The notes: generated by a model from the sequence alone, not told the origin. Shown: positions 8,181 to 16,033, numbered from the stretch's first letter. The stretch is 24,118 nt of DNA from Clostridia bacterium (GCA_021205485.1 JAJPXK010000036.1:1-24118), one strand, 5' to 3'. Program-made: numbers and translations.

Positions 8181-8275
8181 CGTCGGCACAAAAGTTGTTT
8201 AAAAATAATAACGTTAAACAATGCGAAGTTGATATCTGAAGCTTCGAAACACTTGACCTTCCGCGAGCCGCTGTC

Positions 8276-8320
8276 GCTCTCGCGAGATCCTCACGTCGCT
8301 TACGCTCCTCAGGATGACGG
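8276..8320. repeat. dispersed repeat, reverse-oriented copy
   Basis: A reverse-oriented, diverged copy of the 7801 element: CGCGAGATCCTCACGTCGC, then TCAGGATGACGG. A further partial forward copy (CTGTCATCCTGCG) begins near 8345. Confidence 0.65.
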
Positions 8321-8383
8321 GGTAGAGCGGCCGAAACGCCCCCTTCTGTCATCCTGCGTGAGGGCGACAGCCTCTCCCCCCCC

Positions 8384-8460
8384 CTGTCATTCTGAGCGGA
8401 GCCCTTTAGGGCGCAGTCGAAGAATCTCGCGGGCACCCGCGACCAGTATACTATGATAAA
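8384..8460. repeat. dispersed repeat copy abutting the truncated repeat-protein gene
   Basis: CTGTCATTCTGAGCG through TCGAAGAATCTC, then GCGGG-cac-CCGC and ACCAGTATACTATGATAAAG. The last 36 or so bases match 7844-7878 with about one difference. Immediately after this shared end the frame of the next gene is open (Asp-Ala-Ala-Asn-Glu...), so the repeat marks a breakpoint. Confidence 0.8.
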
Positions 8461-8523
8461 GATGCGGCAAATGAAATTACTGCTGTTGAAGTAGATCTTA
8501 ACGCAGGTACATATTATATAACG

Positions 8524-11500
8524 ATGGTTGAAGGTTCTTTATCCGGCACAAACATATACGCGATTATGCTTGAAGGCACAGGCTACACCGACGGTTTGGT
8601 AGGCGGCACATATACCCCTGCGACTCCCGTTGAAACAACTACAACCCTTGTACTTGACAGCACTGTTTATGTCGCAGAAGAATCAACTGTAACTTTCACT
8701 GCGACTGACGCTGGCTGGTATACATTCACCGTTTCAGAAACAAGCGGCCAGGCTCAGTTCTATTCAGACGCATCTTCTTACACAGCTCTTTTTGATGAAG
8801 GTAATGGAAGCACAAGTTACACTGTACAGCTTGAAGCTGACGGCAACGTTTCGTTCTATGTAACAAATGCCGACGAAGGCGCATTTGCAATAACAACAAC
8901 TTATTCGGCAACAGATCCTGACGCTTCTGTAGAAGTAACTACTTCCCTTCCCTCAACGTTATCTGTTGGCGATAACAGCATAGCTCTTGCTGCTGAAGAT
9001 GGCAACAGCGACACTAACGTTGTTACATTTACCCCTAAAACGTCAGGCTTGTACACATTCAGCGTGAGCGGTACAAACGGGTATGTTTCCGTTAACGGTA
9101 TTATCAACCAAGGTGCAAGGGTTTATTCAGGTTTATCACAGGCGTTAGAGCTTGAAGCTAACACTACTTACAATGTTTACTTCTACTCTTACGACAGTGT
9201 AACATCTGCTACTTACACCCTTACAATTTCTGATGCTAACGAGCTTGCCACTGACCATACATACACGCTTGATCCTACAGAAACATACACATTCACAGCA
9301 TCAGTAACAGGCAAATATACTTTTGAAACCGAAACCGGCGATATAATTATTACAAGTGATCCTGATTCTTACTATCCCGATATTTATCAGAATATCTACA
9401 GTAACAACTTAACTTACACGGTAACAATTAAAGCAGGCGTAACCGTTTATATCTATTGCTACAGCAATTCAAGCACAAATACTGAAGACATAACAATTAC
9501 GCTTACAGAAGTAGTTACTGAAATAACCGAATCAAGCGTTCCTGAAGCACTCGCTATAGGCGACAACGCTATAGCTTTGACAGAAGACGACGCTTATGAA
9601 AGCGTAGGAAGCACATTTACTGCAACCGAGGCAGGTTTATATACCTTTACAATAGCTGAAGGCTCCGACGCTTTAGTTTACTTCGGTTCATTCTACGGCG
9701 ACTCCCTTGACGACAGCTCTTACGGCAGCTATTGGAGCAATTACAGCATTACTTACTACTTAGCGGCAAATGACTCGTTGACTCTCTTATTCTGCACCGA
9801 CAGCGAAGAACAAGGCCGCTACACTCTTAACATAAGCAAAGTTGCAGTTTCTTATCAGGAACTTTCTACAAGCGACACAACAACGCTTACGCTTTACAGT
9901 TCAGCAGACGGCTACGTTGCATTGGCGTCATTCTCTGATACAGCAGCAACAAGTTACTACCTTACATTGAGCAGCATTAACAGCTATATGGCTTACAACA
10001 CCATAACTGTTACTGCTAACGGAACGGAGTTAACGAATTTAGACTACAACTACAACTTCACGTCAGTTGCAGGCACAAACTATGTTGTAATAAGCTTAAA
10101 CGGATATTATGTTTATGCTGATTACTATAGCTATACTTTAGCCCTTACCGCAGGCAGTTATGTAGCTATTGAAACAAGCGTACCTACAACCCTTGTAACA
10201 GGCGCCGACGGCAACAGCATAGCTATTTCTTCAAGCGACGCTTCAAGCGGTGTTGCAAGAACATTTACGGCAGAAGAAACAGGCCTTTATACGTTTGATA
10301 TAGGCACAAGCGAAACGGCTTACGTTTACTATGCAAACAGCGAATCAGACTATAATAGCCGCAATTATTCACGCTTAAGCTCAAGCAGTTCATCTGTTAC
10401 GCTTTTGCTTGAAAAAGAAGATTCTATCTACTTTGTGTTCTCAACTTCGACAGGTTTGTCAGCTTCTTATACTCTGACAATCACCAAATCGGCTATAACT
10501 TACCAGACGCTTTCAACCGAAGAGGCTACTACGCTTACATTCTATGCAAGCACAGAAGATAATACATATTACGCTTATGTAACTTACGCTACAGCAGGCA
10601 GCTATTACCTTACATTGAGCAGCACTTCAACTAACTGGTATAAACAATTAACATCTGTTACCGTTACCAACGGCGAAACAACAGCGACGGGCGGCAGCTA
10701 TAATTACAATGTAACCCTTACAGGCAACGACGAGATTGTTATTAAAGCTGTAGGCTATGTTTCTTCTTACACCTTCACGTTAGCACTTACAAGCGGCAGC
10801 TACGAAGCAGTAACAACCAGCATTCCTACAATAACAGGAGCCGGTACATATAATGTCGCAATAGGCGACGACGCTACTTCAACTGCGGCTACAACAACGT
10901 TCACCCCTACAGAAGCAGGTTTATACACATTCACCATAGCTGACGAAGCAGACGCAAAAGTTACTATCGGTTCAAGTTCTAACCAGCTTTATTACTACTC
11001 TTCTTCCTCAAAGAAACTTACAGTATCTGTAGCTATTGCGGCGAACGAAGAAGTTACGCTTTCATTCACAACTTATAGCGGATTAGAAGGCAGCTATACA
11101 TTGACAGTAGCAAAAGAAGCTTTAACAACGGCTACACTCAGTGCTACCGAAACAGTTAACCTTACATATTATACAAATGCTTCCGGTAATTACGTCGCTT
11201 ATGCTACATTTACAGCTACTTCTACAACAAATTATGTGCTTACGTTAGGCTCAACTTACAGCTCCTATAACTATGCTACTGTCTCCGTACTTGTTAACGG
11301 AACAGCCGCGTCAGTTGAAGGTCAGCAGGCAGCCCTTGCTGTAACAAGCGGCGAAACCTATTCTTTGGTTATCACAAGCACTTACGTATATACCTCATAT
11401 TATACTTACAGCGCTTCCCTTGCCGAAGGTACCCTTGTTACTTCTACAATACCTGAAACGCTTGCAGCTACAAATACAATAAGCCTTACAGCGGCAGGCG

Positions 11501-12267
11501 CTTCGAGCGGCGTAAGCGGTACTTATACATTGCCCGCAGGCACTTATACATTCTCTGTAAGCGCTGACGAATATGCTGACGTGTATATATATGTTGGTGG
11601 TTCAAGCTATTACACTATCAATATTTACAATACAAAAACCTCAGATACATTAACACTGTCTGAAGAAACCTCAATAACAATCAAGTTTGCGGTTTACGGT
11701 GCCAGCGACACAAGCAACGGCATATCATATACGCTCACAATCAGCGGCCTTGCAACCAGCGGCGATGACGAAGGCACAACAACAGGCGTTAACGCCACGG
11801 TTAATATCGGCAGCTTGGTAACAGCAGAAACATTATCTGCTACAAGCTACAGTGCGAATACCACGCTTTATACAGGCGATGACGGCACTAAAGTTGTTGT
11901 TACAGCGACATCAGACAAAACTGTTTCGGTAGACAGCAACTCAAAGAGTTACACAGACGAAGACGGAGAAACAGAATTTTCTTCCGCTTATCGCCTTAAG
12001 CTCGGCGGAACAGGCTCAAGCACATACCGCAGCTTAGAAGTTACAACCGTAGGCGCTTGTACGATTACCGTATACGCTATGGCAAGCACTAACTTTACCG
12101 CAAGCGATTACACAGGTTCAGAAACTTCTCGTACCCTTGCGTTGTATGATTCTGAATACGCTGTATTAGACAATACACAGTCCGATGACGGTTCAGCGCT
12201 TGCAAAATATACATTTACCGTAAGCGAAGCAGGCACATACTACATTGCCCAACTAACAGCGCTATAA
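8524..12267 (+). CDS. giant beta-repeat secreted protein, 5' end missing
   Basis: 1247 residues of Ser/Thr/Tyr-rich sequence with at least five repeats of about 210 residues. The repeat heads include TSLPSTLSVGDNSIAL (140), SSVPEALAIGDNAIAL (337), TSVPTTLVTG (551), TSIPTITGAG (766) and STIPETLAA (974). Each is followed about 30 residues later by TEAGLYTFTI-like strands, typical of extracellular beta-sandwich domains. It has no enzyme motif, Cys pattern, signal peptide or ribosome site. The frame is open and protein-like upstream to about 8455 (AVEVDLNAGTYYI), so ATG 8524 is only the first Met inside a truncated gene. The 3' end is also frameshifted (see 12255-12308). Codons are more AT-rich than in the 1121-residue neighbour. 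It is probably a surface or adhesin-like protein; in its present form it may not be expressed. Confidence 0.7.
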   Translation: MVEGSLSGTNIYAIMLEGTGYTDGLVGGTYTPATPVETTTTLVLDSTVYVAEESTVTFTATDAGWYTFTVSETSGQAQFYSDASSYTALFDEGNGSTSYTVQLEADGNVSFYVTNADEGAFAITTTYSATDPDASVEVTTSLPSTLSVGDNSIALAAEDGNSDTNVVTFTPKTSGLYTFSVSGTNGYVSVNGIINQGARVYSGLSQALELEANTTYNVYFYSYDSVTSATYTLTISDANELATDHTYTLDPTETYTFTASVTGKYTFETETGDIIITSDPDSYYPDIYQNIYSNNLTYTVTIKAGVTVYIYCYSNSSTNTEDITITLTEVVTEITESSVPEALAIGDNAIALTEDDAYESVGSTFTATEAGLYTFTIAEGSDALVYFGSFYGDSLDDSSYGSYWSNYSITYYLAANDSLTLLFCTDSEEQGRYTLNISKVAVSYQELSTSDTTTLTLYSSADGYVALASFSDTAATSYYLTLSSINSYMAYNTITVTANGTELTNLDYNYNFTSVAGTNYVVISLNGYYVYADYYSYTLALTAGSYVAIETSVPTTLVTGADGNSIAISSSDASSGVARTFTAEETGLYTFDIGTSETAYVYYANSESDYNSRNYSRLSSSSSSVTLLLEKEDSIYFVFSTSTGLSASYTLTITKSAITYQTLSTEEATTLTFYASTEDNTYYAYVTYATAGSYYLTLSSTSTNWYKQLTSVTVTNGETTATGGSYNYNVTLTGNDEIVIKAVGYVSSYTFTLALTSGSYEAVTTSIPTITGAGTYNVAIGDDATSTAATTTFTPTEAGLYTFTIADEADAKVTIGSSSNQLYYYSSSSKKLTVSVAIAANEEVTLSFTTYSGLEGSYTLTVAKEALTTATLSATETVNLTYYTNASGNYVAYATFTATSTTNYVLTLGSTYSSYNYATVSVLVNGTAASVEGQQAALAVTSGETYSLVITSTYVYTSYYTYSASLAEGTLVTSTIPETLAATNTISLTAAGASSGVSGTYTLPAGTYTFSVSADEYADVYIYVGGSSYYTINIYNTKTSDTLTLSEETSITIKFAVYGASDTSNGISYTLTISGLATSGDDEGTTTGVNATVNIGSLVTAETLSATSYSANTTLYTGDDGTKVVVTATSDKTVSVDSNSKSYTDEDGETEFSSAYRLKLGGTGSSTYRSLEVTTVGACTITVYAMASTNFTASDYTGSETSRTLALYDSEYAVLDNTQSDDGSALAKYTFTVSEAGTYYIAQLTAL

Positions 12268-12308
12268 ATGTATATGGCGTAATAATTACCTATACTACCG
12301 CCGAATAA
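12255..12308 (+). pseudogene. out-of-frame C-terminal tail of the beta-repeat protein
   Basis: The annotated frame ends ...GTYYIAQLTAL at 12267. In another frame, from AAC at 12255, the sequence reads NSAINVYGVIITYTTAE and stops at 12306-12308. This fits the expected end of a beta domain: compare the same protein's upstream piece GTYYI...GTNIYAIMLEG. One base lost (or two gained) between 12250 and 12255 would explain it. The terminator 17 bases later supports 12308 as the true end. Confidence 0.65.
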
Positions 12309-12324
12309 GGCAACAAAAAAACTA

Positions 12325-12370
12325 AAACAAACGCCCCGTGGCGGTTCTACCGCCACGGGGCTTGTTTTTT
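12325..12370 (+). terminator. rho-independent terminator after the beta-repeat gene
   Basis: GCCCCGTGGCGG (12333-12344), loop TTCTA, CCGCCACGGGGC (12350-12361), flanked by AAACAA/TTGTTT that extend the stem and supply the T tract. Confidence 0.9.
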
Positions 12371-12372
12371 AT

Positions 12373-12500
12373 TAAGGGCGAAATGAGATTCTTCGGCTCC
12401 GCTCAGAATGACAGTAATATTAAGTCGCATTACCACCCCTTGGCTTCCCCCTGCGGGGGAAGCTGTCACTTTAGTGACTGATGAGGGGATAATCTGCCTT
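12373..12500. repeat. 128-base direct repeat, copy 1
   Basis: Matches 12646-12773 at a constant offset of 273 bases. The first 86 bases differ at one position and the last 21 are identical. The central hairpin differs: here GTCACT-tt-AGTGAC (12465-12478). It includes a reverse copy of the 7801-type element and a two-hairpin element with GCTTCCCCC-tgc-GGGGGAAGC. Confidence 0.9.
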
Positions 12501-12544
12501 TCATTATTTTCAGCATTTCGGCTTTAAAATGCGGTTAAAAGTAA

Positions 12545-12642
12545 CCCCCTCATCCGTCTGCTACGCAGCCACCTTCCCCCGTAAAAGGGGAAGGCATGGT
12601 GTGGCGTGTTACGCCTGCACCCTACTGTAAAAGGGGAAAGCC
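12545..12642. repeat. two-hairpin dispersed repeat, long form
   Basis: CTGC-tac-GCAG (12558-12568) and CCTTCCCC with GGGGAAGG (12571-12594), followed by a tail containing GGCGTGTTACGCC and CCCTACTGTAAAAGGGG. The tail resembles the one at 20641-20698, so this form extends beyond the two hairpins. Confidence 0.7.
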
Positions 12643-12645
12643 TAA

Positions 12646-12773
12646 TAAGGGCGAAATGAGATTCTTCGGCTCCGCTCAGAATGACAGTAATATTAAGTCG
12701 CATTACCCCCCCTTGGCTTCCCCCTGCGGGGAAGGTGGCAACGAAGTTGACGGATGAGGGGATAATCTGCCTT
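12646..12773. repeat. 128-base direct repeat, copy 2
   Basis: Second copy of 12373-12500, same length. The variable hairpin here is CAAC-gaa-GTTG (12739-12749), followed by the same GATGAGGGGATAATC end. Confidence 0.9.
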
Positions 12774-12785
12774 ATTGCGGTAAAA

Positions 12786-12808
12786 TCCCCCCTGTTAATC
12801 CAAGGGGG
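12786..12808 (-). terminator. candidate terminator overlapping the yfbR stop codon
   Basis: On the minus strand CCCCCT, a 9-base loop holding the TAA stop, then AGGGGG and ATTTTA. The stem is short and the T tract weak. Confidence 0.45.
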
Positions 12809-13385
12809 TGTCGAGTTCGTCTAAAGTCTTTTCGTAGCCAGCGATAAAATTATCAATAAAGTACGTTACTTCGGGCATATTGCGGGCTTTAAGGTCGTCT
12901 TCTATGCTCTTTTTCGCCTTTTCGAACTCGGTATTGCCGCAACGCTTTTCTTCCAGACATTTAATGTAGGCGGAAAGCCTGTCCGCCGCCTTCACAAGTT
13001 TCCACTCTATGCAAGACGTATCGGGTTTTACGTATCGCTCTATCTCTCCCTTCATTTCTTCGGGCAGCATTGTTAAAAGCTTGTCGCACGCAAGCCCTTC
13101 TATATCCTTGTACGCCCCCGTTATAGACTGGTTGAAGTACTTTATCGGCGTAGGCAAATCGCCCGTTACAACCTCGCTGCACTCGTGATAGACGGCGTAC
13201 ATAACGCACTTCGGCCCGTCGGCGTCGCCGCCGCAATATTTGTTGTTTATCACGGCGAGGGCGTGAGCGATGAGGGCGACCTCCTGCGAGTGTTCCATAA
13301 TATTTTCCTCGCGTACGCAACGCATCAGCGACCACCTTTTAATGTACTTCATTCTATCCAAAAACGCGTAAAAATCGTATGACAT
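12795..13385 (-). CDS. yfbR: YfbR-like HD-domain 5'-deoxynucleotidase
   Basis: A 196-residue protein closely resembling E. coli YfbR, which removes phosphate from deoxynucleoside 5'-monophosphates and needs a divalent metal. The match is collinear: IKRWSLMRCVREENIMEHS at the N terminus, GDLPTPIKYFN in the middle, and LVKAADRLSAYIKCLEE near the end. Predicted metal ligands are His32, His67 and Asp135. The fourth, the Asp of the HD pair, is Glu68 here (YHECSE instead of YHDASE). This is conservative and may still bind metal. A strong AAAGGAGG site precedes the ATG. The gene stands alone between repeat patches, convergent with the beta-repeat gene. Its likely role is dNMP pool control in the cytoplasm. 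Family assignment is firm; activity with HE is untested. Confidence 0.9.
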   Translation of the reverse strand: MSYDFYAFLDRMKYIKRWSLMRCVREENIMEHSQEVALIAHALAVINNKYCGGDADGPKCVMYAVYHECSEVVTGDLPTPIKYFNQSITGAYKDIEGLACDKLLTMLPEEMKGEIERYVKPDTSCIEWKLVKAADRLSAYIKCLEEKRCGNTEFEKAKKSIEDDLKARNMPEVTYFIDNFIAGYEKTLDELDTPLD

Positions 13386-13429
13386 TTTATTCCTCCTTTA
13401 ATTTATAATAATATATCCGCACGCAAAAC

Positions 13430-13551
13430 CCTGTCCACCGCACAGCGGTCCCCTCAGGATGACGGAATGTGCTGTCGCATTACGACCCCCCTGTCATCCT
13501 GAGCGGAACGCAGTGAAGTCGAAGGATCCCGCGGGTACCCGCGACCGGCGG
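13430..13551. repeat. repeat patch between yfbR and gntR
   Basis: Starts with the hairpin ACCGC-aca-GCGGT (13437-13449) followed by CCCCTCAGGATGACGG, a reverse partial copy. A forward copy of the 7801-type element follows from 13491 (CTGTCATCCTGAGCG) to the GCGGG-tac-CCGC hairpin. There is no open frame of interest. The remainder of the gap (13552-13703) holds the gntR promoter. Confidence 0.75.
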
Positions 13552-13643
13552 CCTGTTCTTACACAATTATAATACAAATCCTCGTTAAATTCAATCGGCT
13601 TTGTTAAAAATACGTAAAATTAAAATATTTTTGCAAAAATGCA

Positions 13644-13687
13644 TTGACAACGTTCTTTTTATGTAGTATCTTTAATACAGATAATAC
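13644..13687 (+). promoter_or_regulatory. gntR-ABC operon promoter with candidate autoregulatory operator
   Basis: A perfect -35 box TTGACA (13644-13649), 17-base spacer and TATCTT (13667-13672) as -10. Overlapping the -10 is GTAT-cttta-ATAC (13666-13678), with a second ATAC at 13684-13687. YtrA-type GntR proteins usually repress their own operon by binding an inverted repeat at the promoter, so these half-sites are a plausible operator (inference). Confidence 0.65.
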
Positions 13688-13703
13688 AGACTGAGGTATT
13701 TTG

Positions 13704-14057
13704 ATGCAAGAGGGAAGAAAGAGCGTATGCGGCAACATAGCCGACCGCATAAAACGGGACATCGAGCTTGGCATAAGGGCCGACGGCGAAAAACTGCCGT
13801 CTTGCCGCGAGCTTGCGATGGAATTAGGCGTTAACCCTAACACCGTGCAAAAGGCGTACTCTGTATTAGAGGAACAGGGCTATATAGAAGTTATACCGCA
13901 GAAGGGAGCTTACGCCCGCAAGTCTCCGCTTTCGAGCAGTCACGAAACGGTACTGCAGCAGGCAGAAAGGCAGTTAACCTCTTTAAAAGAGGCGGGGCTC
14001 ACCAAACAGGACATTGCGGCTTTGGCCGACAAAATTTACGGAGAAAGCGATGATTGA
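13704..14057 (+). CDS. GntR-family transcriptional regulator, YtrA subfamily
   Basis: A 117-residue regulator with an N-terminal winged helix-turn-helix (about residues 8-72): IADRIKRDIELGIRADGEKLPS, then the recognition helix region LGVNPNTVQKAYSVLEEQGYI and the wing ending in KGAYA. The C-terminal part is short (about 40 residues) with no ligand-binding domain of the FadR or HutC types, which defines the YtrA subfamily. The ATG at 13704 is favoured over a TTG one codon earlier because GAGG sits 7 bases upstream. Its end overlaps the ABC ATPase start by 8 bases. Such regulators usually repress a linked ABC exporter and respond to envelope stress or antibiotics; the signal here is unknown. 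Confidence 0.93.
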   Translation: MQEGRKSVCGNIADRIKRDIELGIRADGEKLPSCRELAMELGVNPNTVQKAYSVLEEQGYIEVIPQKGAYARKSPLSSSHETVLQQAERQLTSLKEAGLTKQDIAALADKIYGESDD

Positions 14058-14925
14058 GATTAAAAACCTATCAAAAAGCTACAAAGATAAAAAGGTGCTT
14101 GACGGCATCGACCTTGCGATAGAAGACGGCTCTATCTTAGGGCTTGTAGGCATCAACGGGGCGGGCAAAAGCACCCTTTTACGCCTTTTAAGCGGCGTTA
14201 TGCAGGCAGACGGAGGCGAAATACTGTTCGACGGCGAAAACGTGTACGAAAACGTGGCCGTAAAGAGCAAAATATTTTTTCTGCCCGACGACCCCTACTA
14301 CACATCCAATGTGACGGGCGAAAAGCTTAAGGGGCTTTACAAGCAGTTTTTCCCGTTTGACGACGAACTGTTTGGCAAATACCTTGAAACGTTCGGCCTG
14401 AGCCCTAAAAAGCCTATCCGCAACTTCTCTAAGGGAATGAAGCGCCAGATGTTTATCTCGCTCGCCATAGCGAGCAAGCCTAAGTACCTGTTTTTAGACG
14501 AAGCATTCGACGGGCTTGACCCGCTCGCGAGGCTGGAATTTAAGCGGGGAATAATAGATATGCAGCAGGAGGGCTGCAGCGTTATAATCGCCTCGCACTC
14601 CCTCCGCGAGCTTGAGGACATATGCGACAGCTTTGCCCTGTTAGACGACAAAAAGGTCGCCTCTTACGGCAAAATTGACACAGAACTGGAAAAAGTCAGC
14701 AAATTCCAGGTGGTTTTCGACAGGGAAGTCGCAAAAGAGGACTTTGCCCTTGACCTTATAAAATTTGAAAAAGTAGGCAGGGTGATACGGCTTGTCGCCC
14801 GCGGCGACAGGCAGGAGACGCTTGACAAAATAAATAATTTAAACCCCGTTATCGTTGACGAAATACCTATGGATTTTGAAGATTTATTTATAGCCGAAGT
14901 TGAGGACAGGGGGTACTTAAAATGA
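14050..14925 (+). CDS. ABC transporter ATP-binding protein
   Basis: A 291-residue ATPase. Walker A GINGAGKST (34-42), signature FSKGM (126-130) and Walker B YLFLDE (146-151), followed by AFDGLDP, are all present, as is the switch His in IIASHSLRELED. The form FSKGM in place of LSGGQ is usual for exporters of the YtrB type that follow GntR/YtrA regulators. The chosen ATG has GGAGAAAG 5 bases upstream; a longer open frame to 14014 lies inside gntR and is not needed. It overlaps gntR by 8 bases and the permease by 4 (ATGA), so all three are coupled. The ATPase should pair with the single permease, probably as a homodimer of half-units (inference). Confidence 0.94.
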   Translation: MIEIKNLSKSYKDKKVLDGIDLAIEDGSILGLVGINGAGKSTLLRLLSGVMQADGGEILFDGENVYENVAVKSKIFFLPDDPYYTSNVTGEKLKGLYKQFFPFDDELFGKYLETFGLSPKKPIRNFSKGMKRQMFISLAIASKPKYLFLDEAFDGLDPLARLEFKRGIIDMQQEGCSVIIASHSLRELEDICDSFALLDDKKVASYGKIDTELEKVSKFQVVFDREVAKEDFALDLIKFEKVGRVIRLVARGDRQETLDKINNLNPVIVDEIPMDFEDLFIAEVEDRGYLK

Positions 14926-16022
14926 AAAAATATTCTGTATACCAGCTTAAAAAGGCCCTTCTGCCCTTCGCCGTAATGGCCTTCGCGGGGCTTGTTCTGT
15001 ACTTTATACCGCTCACGGTGATGCCTGACGGCTACAACTTTTCTACACGGGTAGAAAACTTGTCTTACTTCCTTATGGCGGGCGCCATCGCGGCGTGCAT
15101 GCTTATGCCGATATGGTCGTTCCGCTATAAAATGAACAGGCGTAGCGCCGATTTGTACTACTCCCTACCGATAAAAAGGCTTCACCTCATTATAATACAC
15201 TATTTATCGGGCTTTGCGGCGATAATCGCTGCGTATACCGCGATATTCTGGCTTGGATTTATAGTCATCGCCGCCAAATCGGCGAGCGACGGTCTGAATT
15301 TCTCCCTTATAAACATGCTGTGGCTGTACCTTGTGTCAGTTGTGTTTATCTACGCAATTTACTCCCTGTACAGCTTCGCCTACACCAGGGCGAACAACGT
15401 TATAGACGGCATTGTGTTTATGATTTTCGCCACCTTCGCCGTAACTGTTATAGCCCTTTTGCTGAGTACCGTAATCTGGTCAAAGCAACTGGTTGAGTAT
15501 ATATATCCTGACGGAGAGATAACCTACAGAGACAGCTCTGTTTACTACGTATCTACGGAATACTATATGCCGTTTATGCCTCTTTCGGTATTAACAGAAC
15601 ATTTTACCTGCCTTACTCTGAACGAAAGCAGTTGGTATTTTGACTTTTCAAATGATACAACGTACCGCGCAATAGACAACGTAAATATTATAATAAGCAT
15701 AGCCGTATACTTGCTGCTTTCCGCCGCCTGCTCCGCGGGACTTATTCTTCTTGAAAAGAGAAACAAGTCAGAAAATTGCGAACAAAATTCCGACAGCCTG
15801 TTCGGGTATAAGGTTATGATACCGCTGTACGAGTTTACGCTGTGCGCCTGCATCGTATACGGCTCGGAAATTCTTATACTGCTTATAACCATAGCCGCAG
15901 GCTACTTTGTCACGGCGATATGGAAGCGTTCGCTTAAAATAGGCTGGAAGGCGTTTATCGTACTTGACGTAAGCGTGGCGGTCGGCATCCTGGCGGGGGT
16001 ACTCATCGCCTGCCTGCATTGA
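14922..16022 (+). CDS. ABC transporter permease (ABC-2-like)
   Basis: A 366-residue integral membrane protein with about eight hydrophobic helices, at roughly residues 12-31, 49-67, 88-108, 130-150, 162-185, 252-275, 303-325 and 344-364. The stretch RRSADLYYSLPIKRLHL after helix 2 is typical of permeases encoded beside YtrA-type regulators in Clostridia. A soluble, probably external, loop of about 65 residues lies between helices 5 and 6. The start ATG overlaps the ATPase stop as ATGA. The gene ends just before a strong bidirectional terminator, closing the operon. Substrate unknown; export of a lipid, peptide or antimicrobial compound is usual for such systems. Confidence 0.88.
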   Translation: MKKYSVYQLKKALLPFAVMAFAGLVLYFIPLTVMPDGYNFSTRVENLSYFLMAGAIAACMLMPIWSFRYKMNRRSADLYYSLPIKRLHLIIIHYLSGFAAIIAAYTAIFWLGFIVIAAKSASDGLNFSLINMLWLYLVSVVFIYAIYSLYSFAYTRANNVIDGIVFMIFATFAVTVIALLLSTVIWSKQLVEYIYPDGEITYRDSSVYYVSTEYYMPFMPLSVLTEHFTCLTLNESSWYFDFSNDTTYRAIDNVNIIISIAVYLLLSAACSAGLILLEKRNKSENCEQNSDSLFGYKVMIPLYEFTLCACIVYGSEILILLITIAAGYFVTAIWKRSLKIGWKAFIVLDVSVAVGILAGVLIACLH

Positions 16023-16033
16023 TTATAATAACT

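Noticed and set aside
7944..8456. Open frames within the repeat island (7944-8126, 7984-8436, 8229-8456)
   Set aside because: They consist of translated dispersed repeats of the CHSERS type, which are well known as spurious proteins.
12247..12262. Programmed ribosomal frameshift in the beta-repeat gene
   Set aside because: No X-XXY-YYZ slippery site or clear downstream structure before the terminator; a base loss or sequence error is simpler.
7801..13551. Possible CRISPR array
   Set aside because: Repeats are of several kinds, in both orientations and at irregular distances, with no regular unique spacers and no cas genes.
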